NCBI RefSeq assembly: GCF_900112335.1
Contig: NZ_FOLG01000010.1
Span: forward strand, 1 to 64,000
From: Tropicimonas isoalkanivorans
GTDB taxonomy: Bacteria; Pseudomonadota; Alphaproteobacteria; Rhodobacterales; Rhodobacteraceae
Reading direction: 5' to 3'
DNA length: 64,000 nucleotides
The notes beneath the pieces were generated by a model. The model was not told the DNA's origin and did not search any database. It was given only the letters and a program-made list of their open reading frames with translations. Below, in pieces: positions 18,411 to 27,495 of this stretch; the stretch's first letter is position 1, and the number at the start of each line of letters is the position of its first letter. Made by a program: the position numbers and the translations under genes.

Positions 18411-21400
18411 TCAGGCGACCAGCGCTTCGGCTTTCTTGAGGTCGACAGACACGAGTTGGCTGACGCCCTGTTCCTGCATCGTCACGCCGAAAAGCCGGTC
18501 CATGCGGCTCATGGTGACGGCGTGGTGGGTGATGATCAGGAAGCGGGTGTCCGCGCGCTTTACCATCTCGTCCAGCAGGTCGCAGAAGCGGGTGACGTTC
18601 GCGTCGTCCAGCGGCGCATCGACCTCATCCAACACGCAGATCGGGGCGGGGTTGGCAAGGAAGACGGCGAAAATCAGCGCCAGAGCCGTGAGCGTCTGTT
18701 CACCGCCCGAGAGCAGGGAGAGGGTGGAGAGTTTCTTGCCCGGCGGCATGCACATGATCTCCAGCCCCGCCTCCAGCGGGTCGTCGCTCTCGACAAGTTG
18801 CAGCTTGGCCTCGCCACCGCCAAAGAGGTGGGTGAAAAGCAGGCGGAAATTGCTGTTCACATCTTCAAAGGCGGTCAGCAGGCGTTCACGGCCCTCGCGG
18901 TTGAGGCCGGCAATGCCAGTGCGCAGGGTTCGGATGGCCTCTTCGAGGTCCTGTTTCTCCTCCACCAGCGCCGAATGCTCCGCCGAAACCTCCTTCGCGT
19001 CTTCGTCGGCGCGCAGGTTGACCGCCCCCAGTGCGTCTCGGGCGCGGCGCAGGCGGGCGATGTCGGCTTCGATGGCCTCGGTGGTCGGCATCTTCTCCGG
19101 GTCGGTGTCGAGTTTTTCGAGCAGGGCCTCCGGCGTCGTCTCCAACTCCTCGCGCACCCAACTGGCCGCGACGTCCCGGGTCTCCTGCGCGGCCTCGACG
19201 CGGGCCTGGGCGGCGGCGCGGCTTTCCCGGGCGTGACTGGCGGCCTTCTCAGCTTCCCGTTCGGCCCGTTCGGCCTCCCGGAACGCGGTCTCGCCGCGCG
19301 CAAGGGCATCGGCGGCCGCCTTTCGGCGCGTCTCGGCGGCCTGCAAGCCCTCGCTGAGTTTCTCGCGGCGCGCGCCGATCTCCGCCGGCACCGCGAGGGC
19401 GGTTTCCAGGTCGGCTTCGGCGGCGGTCTTGCGCGTTTCCAGATCGCGGGTGCGGGCCTCGGCGGTGTCGAGACGCTGTTGCCAGCGGTCGATCTCGCGC
19501 CCAATCTCCTTGATCCGGCGATCCCGCGCCTCGCCCAAACGGCGCAGCTCGTCCTGGGCGGCGCGCGCGGCCATCATGTCGCGACGGGAGCCCTCCACTT
19601 CCGCCTGCGCCGCATCGATCTCCGTGCGCGCGGCATCCAGATCCGGCAGTTCCGCCCGGGCCGCACGCGCCTCCTCCACCCGGAGGCGGGCCGCTGCGGC
19701 TTCCTCCTCGTGGCGGGTGACGGCGAGGTCTGCCGCCTCCAGCCGGGTCTCGGCCATCGCGCGGTCGTTTTCGGCCCGGGACAGGGCGCGCGAGGACTCC
19801 GCGAGCGCGGTGTCCGCCTTTTTGCGCGCCTCGCGGGCGCGGCGGTCGGCCTCGGTCAGATCCTTCAGGCGCTGGTGCAGGAGGTCATGCGCCTGCCCGG
19901 CCCCCTCGGCCCGCGCCGCCACCTCCTCCAGATCGCGCTTGAGTTCCACCAGGCGGTTAAGCTGTTGCAGGCGGAGCGCGGCGGCGGAGGGTGCGTCCTC
20001 GGCGCTCACACGAAAGCCGTCCCACCGCCAGAGATCGCCCGCATGGCTCACCAGGCGCTGGCCGGGCTTCAGGGCCGCCTGAAGGCGCGGGCCGTCCGCC
20101 GGATCGACCACGCCCACCTGCGCCATCCGGCGGCCGAGCACGCCCGGCACGTCCATACGGGCGGCGAGCGGCTCCGCACCCGCAGGTAAAGGCTGCGGCG
20201 CGTCGTAAGGCGCCAGCATCGCCCAGCCGGACGCAGCCTCCTGCCCTACCTCCGGCGCCTTCAGATCGTCGGCCAACGCGGCGCCGAGCGCCTTTTCGTA
20301 GCCTGCATCCACCCGCAGGTGGTCGATCACCTGATCGCCGCCGCCAGTGTCGCGCTCCACCAGCCGGGCCAGCGCGGCGACCTCCGCACGCAGCGCCTGC
20401 GCCTCGCCCTCCGCGGCGGAGCGTTGCGCCCGCGCGTCGGCTTCCCGGCCCGCGCATTCGGCCCGGGCCGCGTCGGCGTCGGCCAAGGCCGTCTCGGCGG
20501 CCTCGGCGGCGGCAGCAGCCTTCCCCCGATCGGCCTCTGCCGTCGCCGCAGCCTCGGCGGACGTGGCCAGAACCCCGCGCGCCTGCGCCGCCGTCGCGGC
20601 GGCCTTGCGCGCTTCCTCCTCGTGGCGGACCAGTGCCTTCGCGGCGTCGCTCTCCATGCGTTCGGCGGACTGGTGCCGCGCCGACAAGCGGGCGACGTCC
20701 TCGGTGCGCTGCGCAAGCTCGGTCTCCCGGCCCTGCAGGTTGGACGCGGCGATGCGCGCGGCCTCCACCGCGGCGGCAAGCTTCTCCGTATGGCCGTCGT
20801 TGGCCGCAGCCAGCTCGGACCGTTCGCCATCCAGGCGCGCGATGGTCTCCCCGGCGTCGTGATTCAACCCCGCTTCCCGCTCCAGGTCCTTGCCCATCTG
20901 GGCGATCTGGCGCTCCAGCGTGGCGATGGCGCCCTGGGCGCGGGTTTCTTCCTCGCCGATCGCGCCCAGTTCCACCTGCAGGCGTTGCAGGACCGCGGCG
21001 GCGATCGTCTCTTCCTCCCGCAGCGGCGGCAGGGCCGCGTCAGCCGCCTCCCGCACCCGCGCCGCTTCCAGCGCCGTTCGTTCGGCCCGCGCCGCGGCGG
21101 TCGTGCGCTCCCGCAGCTCGCCCTGGGCGGCCTCCAGCGCATCCATCGCTTCCCGCCACCGGCGGTACAGCAACAGTCCCTCGGCGTGGCGCAGATCCGC
21201 CCCGATGCTGCGATACCGCGCGGCCTGTTTCGCCTGCCGCGCCAGTTGCCCCAGTTGGGTCGCGAGCTGTTCGATCACGTCGTCCACCCGCGAGAGGTTC
21301 TGCTCGGCGCCGTTCAGCTTCAGCTCCGCCTCGTGGCGGCGCTGGTAGAGGCCGGAGATCCCGGCCGCCTCCTCCAGCACGCGGCGGCGCGCCTTCGGTT

Positions 21401-21866
21401 TCGCGTTGATCAGCTCGCTGATCTGCCCCTGCCGCACCAGCGCCGGAGACTGGCTGCCGGTGGAAGCGTCGGCAAACAGCATCTGCACGTCCCGCGCCCG
21501 CACGTCTTTCGCATTCGCCTTGTAGGCCGAGCCCGCGTCGCGGGTGATGCGGCGCACGATCTCCAGCACGTCCTGATCGTTGAAGCCCGAGGGCGCCAGC
21601 CGCTCGCTGTTGTCGATGCTCAGGCAGACCTCGGCGAAGTTCCGCGCCGGCCGGGTGGACGCTCCGGCAAAGATCACGTCCTCCATGCCGCCGCCCCGCA
21701 TCGCAGTCGGGCGGCTCTCGCCCATCACCCAGCGGAGGGCCTCCAGCAGGTTCGACTTGCCACATCCATTGGGGCCGACCACGCCCGTCAGCCCGTCCGC
21801 GATCACCAGATCGGTGGGATCGACGAAGCTCTTGAAGCCATTGAGGCGGAGGCGGGTGAAGCGCAC
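18411..21866 (-). CDS. smc: Chromosome segregation protein SMC
   Basis: 1151 residues. Condensin ATPase: Walker A GPNGCGKSN at residues 31-39, two long coiled coils (about 165-500 and 650-995) rich in Ala/Glu/Arg, a hinge around 505-640 (VDHLR...DDLKAPEVG), and the C-terminal head with LLSGGEQTLTALALIF and Walker B CVLDEVDAPLDD. All ATPase elements are intact and the length is normal for the family. Partners ScpA and ScpB are not nearby. The start is the ATG at 21866; the gene is divergent from the 22137 membrane-protein gene. Confidence 0.97.
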   Translation of the reverse strand: MRFTRLRLNGFKSFVDPTDLVIADGLTGVVGPNGCGKSNLLEALRWVMGESRPTAMRGGGMEDVIFAGASTRPARNFAEVCLSIDNSERLAPSGFNDQDVLEIVRRITRDAGSAYKANAKDVRARDVQMLFADASTGSQSPALVRQGQISELINAKPKARRRVLEEAAGISGLYQRRHEAELKLNGAEQNLSRVDDVIEQLATQLGQLARQAKQAARYRSIGADLRHAEGLLLYRRWREAMDALEAAQGELRERTTAAARAERTALEAARVREAADAALPPLREEETIAAAVLQRLQVELGAIGEEETRAQGAIATLERQIAQMGKDLEREAGLNHDAGETIARLDGERSELAAANDGHTEKLAAAVEAARIAASNLQGRETELAQRTEDVARLSARHQSAERMESDAAKALVRHEEEARKAAATAAQARGVLATSAEAAATAEADRGKAAAAAEAAETALADADAARAECAGREADARAQRSAAEGEAQALRAEVAALARLVERDTGGGDQVIDHLRVDAGYEKALGAALADDLKAPEVGQEAASGWAMLAPYDAPQPLPAGAEPLAARMDVPGVLGRRMAQVGVVDPADGPRLQAALKPGQRLVSHAGDLWRWDGFRVSAEDAPSAAALRLQQLNRLVELKRDLEEVAARAEGAGQAHDLLHQRLKDLTEADRRAREARKKADTALAESSRALSRAENDRAMAETRLEAADLAVTRHEEEAAAARLRVEEARAARAELPDLDAARTEIDAAQAEVEGSRRDMMAARAAQDELRRLGEARDRRIKEIGREIDRWQQRLDTAEARTRDLETRKTAAEADLETALAVPAEIGARREKLSEGLQAAETRRKAAADALARGETAFREAERAEREAEKAASHARESRAAAQARVEAAQETRDVAASWVREELETTPEALLEKLDTDPEKMPTTEAIEADIARLRRARDALGAVNLRADEDAKEVSAEHSALVEEKQDLEEAIRTLRTGIAGLNREGRERLLTAFEDVNSNFRLLFTHLFGGGEAKLQLVESDDPLEAGLEIMCMPPGKKLSTLSLLSGGEQTLTALALIFAVFLANPAPICVLDEVDAPLDDANVTRFCDLLDEMVKRADTRFLIITHHAVTMSRMDRLFGVTMQEQGVSQLVSVDLKKAEALVA

Positions 21867-22058
21867 GTGGCCTGATTCCGTTCGAGTCGCAAGGGTGCCG
21901 GAAGTCTTCCATTCTGTGACGCGAAGTCAAGGATTTCGCATCATATGGGCGCAAACGAGCGATTATCCACAATATATGGCGACCGATGGGCGTCCCCGCT
22001 CGCCATCCCTCCAAGCCAAGGCCGCACGCCTCTCAGCCACGCGCGCGCAAAACTGAAC

Positions 22059-22069
22059 TGAACGGTTCA
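22059..22069. promoter_or_regulatory. Palindrome TGAACGGTTCA, candidate operator
   Basis: TGAAC and GTTCA form a perfect 5-bp inverted repeat around one base, preceded by an extra ACTGAAC copy. It lies 68 bases upstream of the 22137 gene. Palindromes of this form are common TetR-family operators, but no TetR gene is present in the window, so this is only a candidate. Confidence 0.3.
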
Positions 22070-22136
22070 AATTTACTTGCATTGCCAGCGGTCCTGCGGC
22101 AAACATATTCCATAACGTGAATTTATGGAGGGCCCC

Positions 22137-23348
22137 ATGTCCACCCCCACACGCCCCGCTGACACCTATTCGCCGGTCTATTTCCTCGCCTCGCTCGGCG
22201 CCGGCGGCATGGCGGTGTCCTTCTTCATGTACCTGTTCTTCTGGGTGCCGCATCCGGGCGTTCCGGTGCCGACGTTCGAGCACATCTGGGCCGCCTTCAC
22301 CACGGGCGGCGCGGTGCAGCAGGCCGCCATCATCGTCGCCTGGCTTGGCATCGCCGTCTTCGTCGTCCTGAACCTGAAATACCTGATCTGGAACCTGCGC
22401 GCCTTTTCGAGCTTCCGACGCACCGAAGCCTTCGAGGTCCTGCGCAACTCGAACGCCGAAACCAGCATCCTCGCCATGCCGCTGGCACTGGCGATGTCGG
22501 TCAATGGCCTGTTCGTGGCCGGTCTCGCCTTCGTCCCGCAGCTCTGGAGCATCGTGGAATACCTCTTTCCGCTTGCCCTCCTCGCCTTCCTGCTGATCGG
22601 TTTGCAGGCCCTGAGCTACATCGGCGATTTCCTCGGCCGCGTGCTGGCCAAGGGCGGCGTGTTCGACGTGACGGCCAACAACTCCTTCGCGCAGCTTCTG
22701 CCAGCCTTCGCCCTCGCCATGGTCGCCGTGGGTTTCGCCGCACCGGCGGCCATGAGCCATACCGTCGTCGTCGCCGGCATCGCGCTGATCGGGTCCACCT
22801 TCTTCGGCTTCGCCGCGATCATCTATACCGTCGTCGCCGCGATCACCGCGTTCAACTCCATGCTGCACCACGGCACCGCGAAAGAATCCGGGCCGACGCT
22901 GATGATCGTCGTGCCGATCGTGACCGTGCTGGGCATCATGTTCCTGCGCCAGTTCCACGGCATGCACGTCACGTTCGAGGCCCACTCGGCGCCGGTCGAA
23001 ACGCTGGTCTTCCTGACCCGGCTGCTGACCGTGCAGATCGTCTTCCTCGCCCTCGGCCTTCTGGTTCTCCGCCGTCAGGGCTACTGGAGTGATTTCGTCT
23101 TCGGTTCCGGAACGTCGCCGGGCTCCTACGCACTGGTCTGCCCCGGCGTGGCCCTGTCCGTGATGCTGCAGTTCTGGCTGAACAAGGGCTTGGTTGCCTC
23201 CGGCATCGTGGACAAGTACTCGCTGGTCTACCTCGCCATCTCGGCCATCGCCGTCGCCCTGCAACTCGCCATGATCGCGCTCATCGTCCGGCTGAACCGG
23301 CAGCACTTCGGCCGCGGCCATGGGGGCCTCGCCGTTCCCGCCGAATGA
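22137..23348 (+). CDS. Polytopic membrane protein resembling TsoY family (cysteine form)
   Basis: 403 residues; the ATG at 22137 is chosen over one at 22125 because GGAGGGCCCC lies just upstream of it. About ten hydrophobic helices span the protein, so it is an inner-membrane protein. It has exactly one cysteine, in GSYALVCPGVALSVML near residue 335. This resembles what I recall of TsoY, a membrane family in which some members carry selenocysteine; here the codon is a normal Cys. No transport motif recognised. It is followed by a clear intrinsic terminator and is monocistronic. Confidence 0.6.
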   Translation: MSTPTRPADTYSPVYFLASLGAGGMAVSFFMYLFFWVPHPGVPVPTFEHIWAAFTTGGAVQQAAIIVAWLGIAVFVVLNLKYLIWNLRAFSSFRRTEAFEVLRNSNAETSILAMPLALAMSVNGLFVAGLAFVPQLWSIVEYLFPLALLAFLLIGLQALSYIGDFLGRVLAKGGVFDVTANNSFAQLLPAFALAMVAVGFAAPAAMSHTVVVAGIALIGSTFFGFAAIIYTVVAAITAFNSMLHHGTAKESGPTLMIVVPIVTVLGIMFLRQFHGMHVTFEAHSAPVETLVFLTRLLTVQIVFLALGLLVLRRQGYWSDFVFGSGTSPGSYALVCPGVALSVMLQFWLNKGLVASGIVDKYSLVYLAISAIAVALQLAMIALIVRLNRQHFGRGHGGLAVPAE

Positions 23349-23375
23349 CCTCCCCCCGGCACTCGGCAACGAAAG

Positions 23376-23403
23376 CGGGCGGCCGTCTGGCCGCCCGTTT
23401 TTT
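23376..23403 (+). terminator. Intrinsic terminator after the TsoY-like gene
   Basis: CGGGCGGCC (23376-23384), loop GTCT, GGCCGCCCG (23389-23397), then six T residues. It begins 27 bases after the stop codon at 23348. Opposite orientation also faces the small Lys-rich gene ending at 23420. Confidence 0.93.
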
Positions 23404-23419
23404 CGTGCCGTGTCCGAAT

Positions 23420-23590
23420 TTACCGATACAGCCCAGGGTTTTCCTGGCGTTTTCGTTCCTTCTCGGCATTCAGCCTGCGCAGCGTGTGCTCGATGTTCTC
23501 CGCGGCTTCGGGCACCTTCTCGTGGTGTTCCACCACGGCTGCTTTCTTCTTTTTCGAAGCCTTCTCCGCCTTCTTGGTCTTGCTCGCCAT
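23420..23590 (-). CDS. Small Lys/Glu-rich protein (hypothetical)
   Basis: 56 residues from the ATG at 23590, preceded by GGAGAGGAGCAC. Sequence MASKTKKAEKASKKKKAAVV then EHHEKVPEAAENIEHTLRRLNAE and a basic tail: very charged, probably helical, soluble. No family recognised. The strong ribosome binding site supports expression. An upstream in-frame extension to 23701 lacks this support. Confidence 0.6.
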   Translation of the reverse strand: MASKTKKAEKASKKKKAAVVEHHEKVPEAAENIEHTLRRLNAEKERKRQENPGLYR

Positions 23591-23749
23591 GTGCTCCTCT
23601 CCACCAGCATGACAATGGGACTCGGGGTGTGGTGTCGCTCCCGGTAACTGATATCTGCAAGGCTGCCCCGCACCGCGGGCGAACCCAATGATATGGATCA
23701 AGGGCCGTCCCGGTCCGGCGTGCGCATCGCATCCGTGCCGGACAGTATA

Positions 23750-26707
23750 TCAACCGGTTGGCCTGCCCGAAACAGATTCTGCCGCACCGAGGTCCGGCAC
23801 CCGGCCCGGGGTCAGCCGCGCCCGCAGCAGCGCCAGCGGATGCGCCCGGAGCGTCAGCCGCATGGAGACGTAATCCTCCACCACCTGCTCGCCGAGCGTC
23901 ATTTCCGGCAAGTGCGCGGCGGGCTCCACGATCCCCTCCCCCTCCAGCCCGGCGGCAAAGAGCGGCAAGGGATGCGCCCCCCGGAGCGCGCGCGCCTCCC
24001 ACAGCGCCTCCCGCCGGGAAAGGCCCATGGAGGCAAAGGCGTCCGCCTCCGCCAGCACCTCCAGCAGGGTCGGCGGCGTCCCGGCGCGGCGCCAGACCTC
24101 CTCGACGGCCAGGTAGCCGTTGCCGCGCGCCCCCGCGATCCAGCCCGCCTCCTCCTGCCGCATCGCCTTGATCTGCCGGAACCCCAGCCGCAGCGCCAAC
24201 CCGCCCCGCCCGTCCGGCTCCATCACATTGTCCCAGTAGGAGGAATTGATGCAGATCGGCAGAACCTTCACCCCGTGCTCCCGCGCGTCGCGGACGATCT
24301 GCGCGGGCGCGTAGAAGCCCATCGGCTGGGAGTTCAGCAGCGCACAGGCAAAGATCGCCGGGTGGTGCCGCTTGAGCCAGGCGGAGGCATAGACCAGCAG
24401 CGCGAAGCTGGCGGCATGGCTCTCGGGGAAGCCGTAGGAGCCGAAGCCCTCGATCTGGCTGAAGCAACGGGCGGAGAAGTCCTCGTCGTAGCCTCTGGCG
24501 CGCATGCCGGCCATGAAGCGGTCGTGGAACTCGCTGACGTTGCCGTGCTTCTTGAACGTCGCCAGCGCCCGGCGCAGCCGGTCCGCCTCCTCCGGTGTGA
24601 ACCCCGCCCCCACGATGGCGATCTGCATCGCCTGCTCCTGGAAAAGCGGCACGCCGAGGGTCTTGGCCAGCACCGCGCCCAGCTCGTCGGAGGGAAAGCG
24701 CACCTCCTCCTCGCCATTGCGCCGCCGCAGGTACGGATGGACCATGTCGCCCTGGATCGGGCCGGGGCGGATGATCGCCACCTCGATCACCAGGTCGTAG
24801 AAACAGCGCGGCCGCATCCGGGGCAGGAAGTTCATCTGCGCCCGGCTCTCCACCTGGAAGACGCCGAGCGAGTCGGCCCGGCAGAGCATGTCGTAGACCG
24901 CCGGATCCTCCGGCGGCACCGTGGCGAGGGTGTAGTCGCTGCCCTCGTGCTGCTCGATCAGGTCGAAGGCCTTGCGGATGACCGTGAGCATACCCAGGGC
25001 GAGGATGTCGACCTTGAGAATGCCGAGCGTGTCGATGTCGTCCTTGTCCCAGGGGATGACGGTGCGCTCCTCCATCGTGGCGTTCTCCACCGGGCAAAGC
25101 TCGTCCAGCCGGCCCTCCGTCACGATGAACCCGCCGACGTGCTGCGACAGGTGCCGGGGAAACCCCTGAATCTCGGCGATGAGCTTCATCGTCTGAGCGA
25201 GCCGCCGGTCCGTGGGGTCAAGACCCAGCTCCCGCATCCGCTGATCTTCCAGCCCGCTCATGGAGCCCCAGCCCCAGATCTGGCTGGAAAGCGCCGCGAC
25301 CGTATCCTGCGACAGCCCCATCGCGGTTCCCACCTCCCGCACCGCCCGCTTGCCGCGGTAGTGGATCACCGTCGCACATAGCCCCGCCCTGTGCCGGCCG
25401 TAACGGTCGTAGATGTGCTGGATCACCTCCTCGCGGCGTTCGTGCTCGAAATCCACGTCGATGTCGGGCGGCTCGTTCCGGGCCTCCGAGACGAAACGCT
25501 CGAAGACCATGGTGCCGATCTCGGGGGAAACGGACGTGACGCCAAGGCAGTAGCAGACGACCGAGTTGGCGGCCGACCCGCGCCCCTGGCAGAGGATGTT
25601 GCGGGAGCGGGCGAACTCCACAATGTCGTGGACCGTCAGGAAATAAGGAGCGTAGCCGAGCTTCCCGATCAGCCGCAACTCGTGCTCCAGCAGCGCCTTC
25701 ACCTTGTCCGGCGCGCCGGAGGGATACCGCCAGCGCAACCCCTCCCGGGCCAGCCGCTCCAGCCGCCCATCGGCGGTCTCGTCCCCCGTGATCTCGGACG
25801 GGTACTCGTAGCGCAACTCGTCGAGGCTGAAGGTGCAGCGCGCGGCCACCTCTGCCGCCCGGTCCACCGCACCGGCATGGGCGCCGAAGATCTGCCGCAT
25901 CTCGCCCTCCGACCGCAGCCGACATTCGCCGTTGGCAAGCGCCGCGCGGCCAAGCTGGTCCACCCGGCAACCCGTCCGGATGGCGGTGAGAACATCAGCC
26001 AACTGCCGCCGGCGGCCGTGGTGCATGCGGGGGTGCGCCGAGGCCACGGTGCCAATGCCCAGCCCCGCCGCCTGCGCGGCCAGCCGGTCGAAGCGCGCCC
26101 GATCCTGCCCGTCGTAGCGCGGCGCCATCAGCAGGTGCACGGCCTCCCCGAAGCGGCGCGTCAACCGCCGCGCCCGTGACACCCATTCGCCCGCGCCGCC
26201 CTGCACCGGTGCGACAGGTGGCGCCGTCTCGGGGTGGACAAGCAGCTCCATGCCCTCCCCCCACTCCAGCAAATCCTCCAGCCGCAGCGAACAGGCGCCC
26301 TTCGTCGCCCGGAGCCGCCCGAGCGAGATCAGCCGGCAGAGCCGCCCCCAGGCGGCGCGGTCGCGCGGCAGCACGGTCACGGTGAAACCGTCCACCAGCA
26401 CCACCCTGGCGGCAGGGATCAGCCGGGGCACGTTGTATATGTCGGGCGACGGCGGCGCGGGCAGATGGGGCGGCCGTGGCGGGCCGATCAGCCCCACCTC
26501 CGCCTCCGCCGCCCGCCGCTCGGCCACCAGGCGCCCGATCTCGCGCGCCTGCGTATGCGCCCGAACGATCCCGGCCACGGAATTCTCGTCGGCCACCGCC
26601 AGCCCGGCCAATCCGGCCAGCGCAGCCCGCTCCATGTATTCTTCCGGGTGCGAGGCGCCGGTCAGAAACGTGAAATTGGAGGTCGCGGAGAGTTCGACAA
26701 AGGCCAC
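23750..26707 (-). CDS. dnaE2: Error-prone DNA polymerase DnaE2 (ImuC), lacking the C-terminal OB-fold region
   Basis: 985 residues. PHP domain at the N-terminus (AFVELSATSNFTFLTGASHP), polymerase core with GRGSAANSVVCYCLGVT and the catalytic aspartates in PPDIDVDFEHERREEVIQ, then KVDILALGMLTVI, PGPIQGDMVHPYLRRR, FPESHAASFALLVYASAWLK. This is the SOS-induced DnaE2 clade rather than replicative DnaE. Typical members are about 1050-1100 residues and continue past the HPLALLR segment into an OB-fold domain; this protein stops about 30 residues later at a TGA, and no frame downstream restores it. The usual partners imuA and imuB are absent. The core is intact, so it may or may not be active. Confidence 0.88.
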   Translation of the reverse strand: MAFVELSATSNFTFLTGASHPEEYMERAALAGLAGLAVADENSVAGIVRAHTQAREIGRLVAERRAAEAEVGLIGPPRPPHLPAPPSPDIYNVPRLIPAARVVLVDGFTVTVLPRDRAAWGRLCRLISLGRLRATKGACSLRLEDLLEWGEGMELLVHPETAPPVAPVQGGAGEWVSRARRLTRRFGEAVHLLMAPRYDGQDRARFDRLAAQAAGLGIGTVASAHPRMHHGRRRQLADVLTAIRTGCRVDQLGRAALANGECRLRSEGEMRQIFGAHAGAVDRAAEVAARCTFSLDELRYEYPSEITGDETADGRLERLAREGLRWRYPSGAPDKVKALLEHELRLIGKLGYAPYFLTVHDIVEFARSRNILCQGRGSAANSVVCYCLGVTSVSPEIGTMVFERFVSEARNEPPDIDVDFEHERREEVIQHIYDRYGRHRAGLCATVIHYRGKRAVREVGTAMGLSQDTVAALSSQIWGWGSMSGLEDQRMRELGLDPTDRRLAQTMKLIAEIQGFPRHLSQHVGGFIVTEGRLDELCPVENATMEERTVIPWDKDDIDTLGILKVDILALGMLTVIRKAFDLIEQHEGSDYTLATVPPEDPAVYDMLCRADSLGVFQVESRAQMNFLPRMRPRCFYDLVIEVAIIRPGPIQGDMVHPYLRRRNGEEEVRFPSDELGAVLAKTLGVPLFQEQAMQIAIVGAGFTPEEADRLRRALATFKKHGNVSEFHDRFMAGMRARGYDEDFSARCFSQIEGFGSYGFPESHAASFALLVYASAWLKRHHPAIFACALLNSQPMGFYAPAQIVRDAREHGVKVLPICINSSYWDNVMEPDGRGGLALRLGFRQIKAMRQEEAGWIAGARGNGYLAVEEVWRRAGTPPTLLEVLAEADAFASMGLSRREALWEARALRGAHPLPLFAAGLEGEGIVEPAAHLPEMTLGEQVVEDYVSMRLTLRAHPLALLRARLTPGRVPDLGAAESVSGRPTG

Positions 26708-26735
26708 GGCAGCCGCCTACCCGTGACCTGTGTCT

Positions 26736-26831
26736 TCTTGTGTCTCCAAGTATCCCCGCCGGAGGCAAAAAAACTTCCGGTGCGCCAGAGATTTAAGTGC
26801 CTCCGGCGGGGATATTTTCGGACACAAGAAA
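26736..26831. repeat. Large intergenic inverted repeat (33-base arms)
   Basis: Arms 26736-26768 and 26799-26831: the outer ten bases (TTCTTGTGTC / GACACAAGAA) and the inner seventeen (TATCCCCGCCGGAGGCA and its complement) pair perfectly, with about five mismatched bases between. The loop is 30 bases and includes seven A residues. It lies between rppH stop and dnaE2 start, both on the - strand, so it can act as terminator for the rppH transcript. The CTTCTTG...TAC(C)CC pattern is related to the element at 18312-18375. Confidence 0.85.
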
Positions 26832-26914
26832 AAGGGGCGCGAGTCGCTCATGCCCCATTTTATTCTTGTTTTGTTCTCATGTGGAGTCCCCGCACACCTC
26901 TCCCCGCCAGAGGC

Positions 26915-27394
26915 TCAGAGATGGTCGGCAAACGCCTCCAGGACGGAGGTGTAAACCGCGCGCTTGAAGGGCACGATATTCGCAACGAGCTCGTCCGGAG
27001 GCAGCCAGCGCCAGGTCGAGAATTCCGGGTGCTCCGTGTCGATCCTCACCTGTTCGTCGGAGCCCAGGAAGCGCATCAGCATCCACTTTTGCTTCTGCCC
27101 ACGGTACTTCCCCTTCCAGACCTTGCCGACGAGATCCGCGGGCAGGTCGTACCGCAGCCAGTCCTCGGTTTCGTCCACCAGCGTGACCAGATCGGCCGTC
27201 ACCCCGGTTTCCTCCCACAGCTCGCGCAAGGCGGCGTCGCGCGGGGATTCGCCCGTGTCGATGCCACCCTGGGGCATCTGCCAGGCGGGCAAGTCACTGT
27301 CCTTGCGCTGGCCGACGAAGACGCACCCGTCGCCATTGACGAGCATGACGCCCACACAGGGGCGGTAGGGAAGTGTGGAGGGATCGCAGGTCAT
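26915..27394 (-). CDS. rppH: RNA pyrophosphohydrolase (Nudix)
   Basis: 159 residues from the ATG at 27394. RppH removes pyrophosphate from the 5' end of mRNA, triggering RNase E decay. The complete Nudix box (G-x5-E-x7-REUxEExGU) lies at residues 43-65: [20 protein letters not shown] then [24 protein letters not shown] and [13 protein letters not shown] are typical of RppH/IalA. It follows a terminator hairpin after ctpA, so it probably has its own promoter in the 100-base gap. Confidence 0.95.
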   Translation of the reverse strand: MTCDPSTLPYRPCVGVMLVNGDGCVFVGQRKDSDLPAWQMPQGGIDTGESPRDAALRELWEETGVTADLVTLVDETEDWLRYDLPADLVGKVWKGKYRGQKQKWMLMRFLGSDEQVRIDTEHPEFSTWRWLPPDELVANIVPFKRAVYTSVLEAFADHL

Positions 27395-27443
27395 GGCGAC
27401 CTTATCGGAGGCCGGACCCGCCTGTGCAAGCTCCGATCGCAGA

Positions 27444-27465
27444 AAGGGCGGCCGAAGCCGCCCTT
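27444..27465 (-). terminator. Hairpin with TTCG tetraloop after ctpA
   Basis: Read leftwards: AAGGGCGGC, loop TTCG, GCCGCCCTT followed by TCTG. Nine perfect base pairs with an extra-stable tetraloop, 30 bases past the ctpA stop. Likely terminator of the gpmI-envC-ctpA operon. Confidence 0.75.
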
Positions 27466-27495
27466 GCGAAACCTGCCCTGCCCGGGAAGCCCCGG

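Noticed and set aside
18357-20189. 610-codon open frame on the + strand
   Set aside because: Antisense to smc; composition is the mirror of the Ala/Glu/Arg coiled coil.
21963-25097. 1044-codon open frame on the - strand
   Set aside because: Out of frame with dnaE2 and antisense to the TsoY-like gene; no domain structure.
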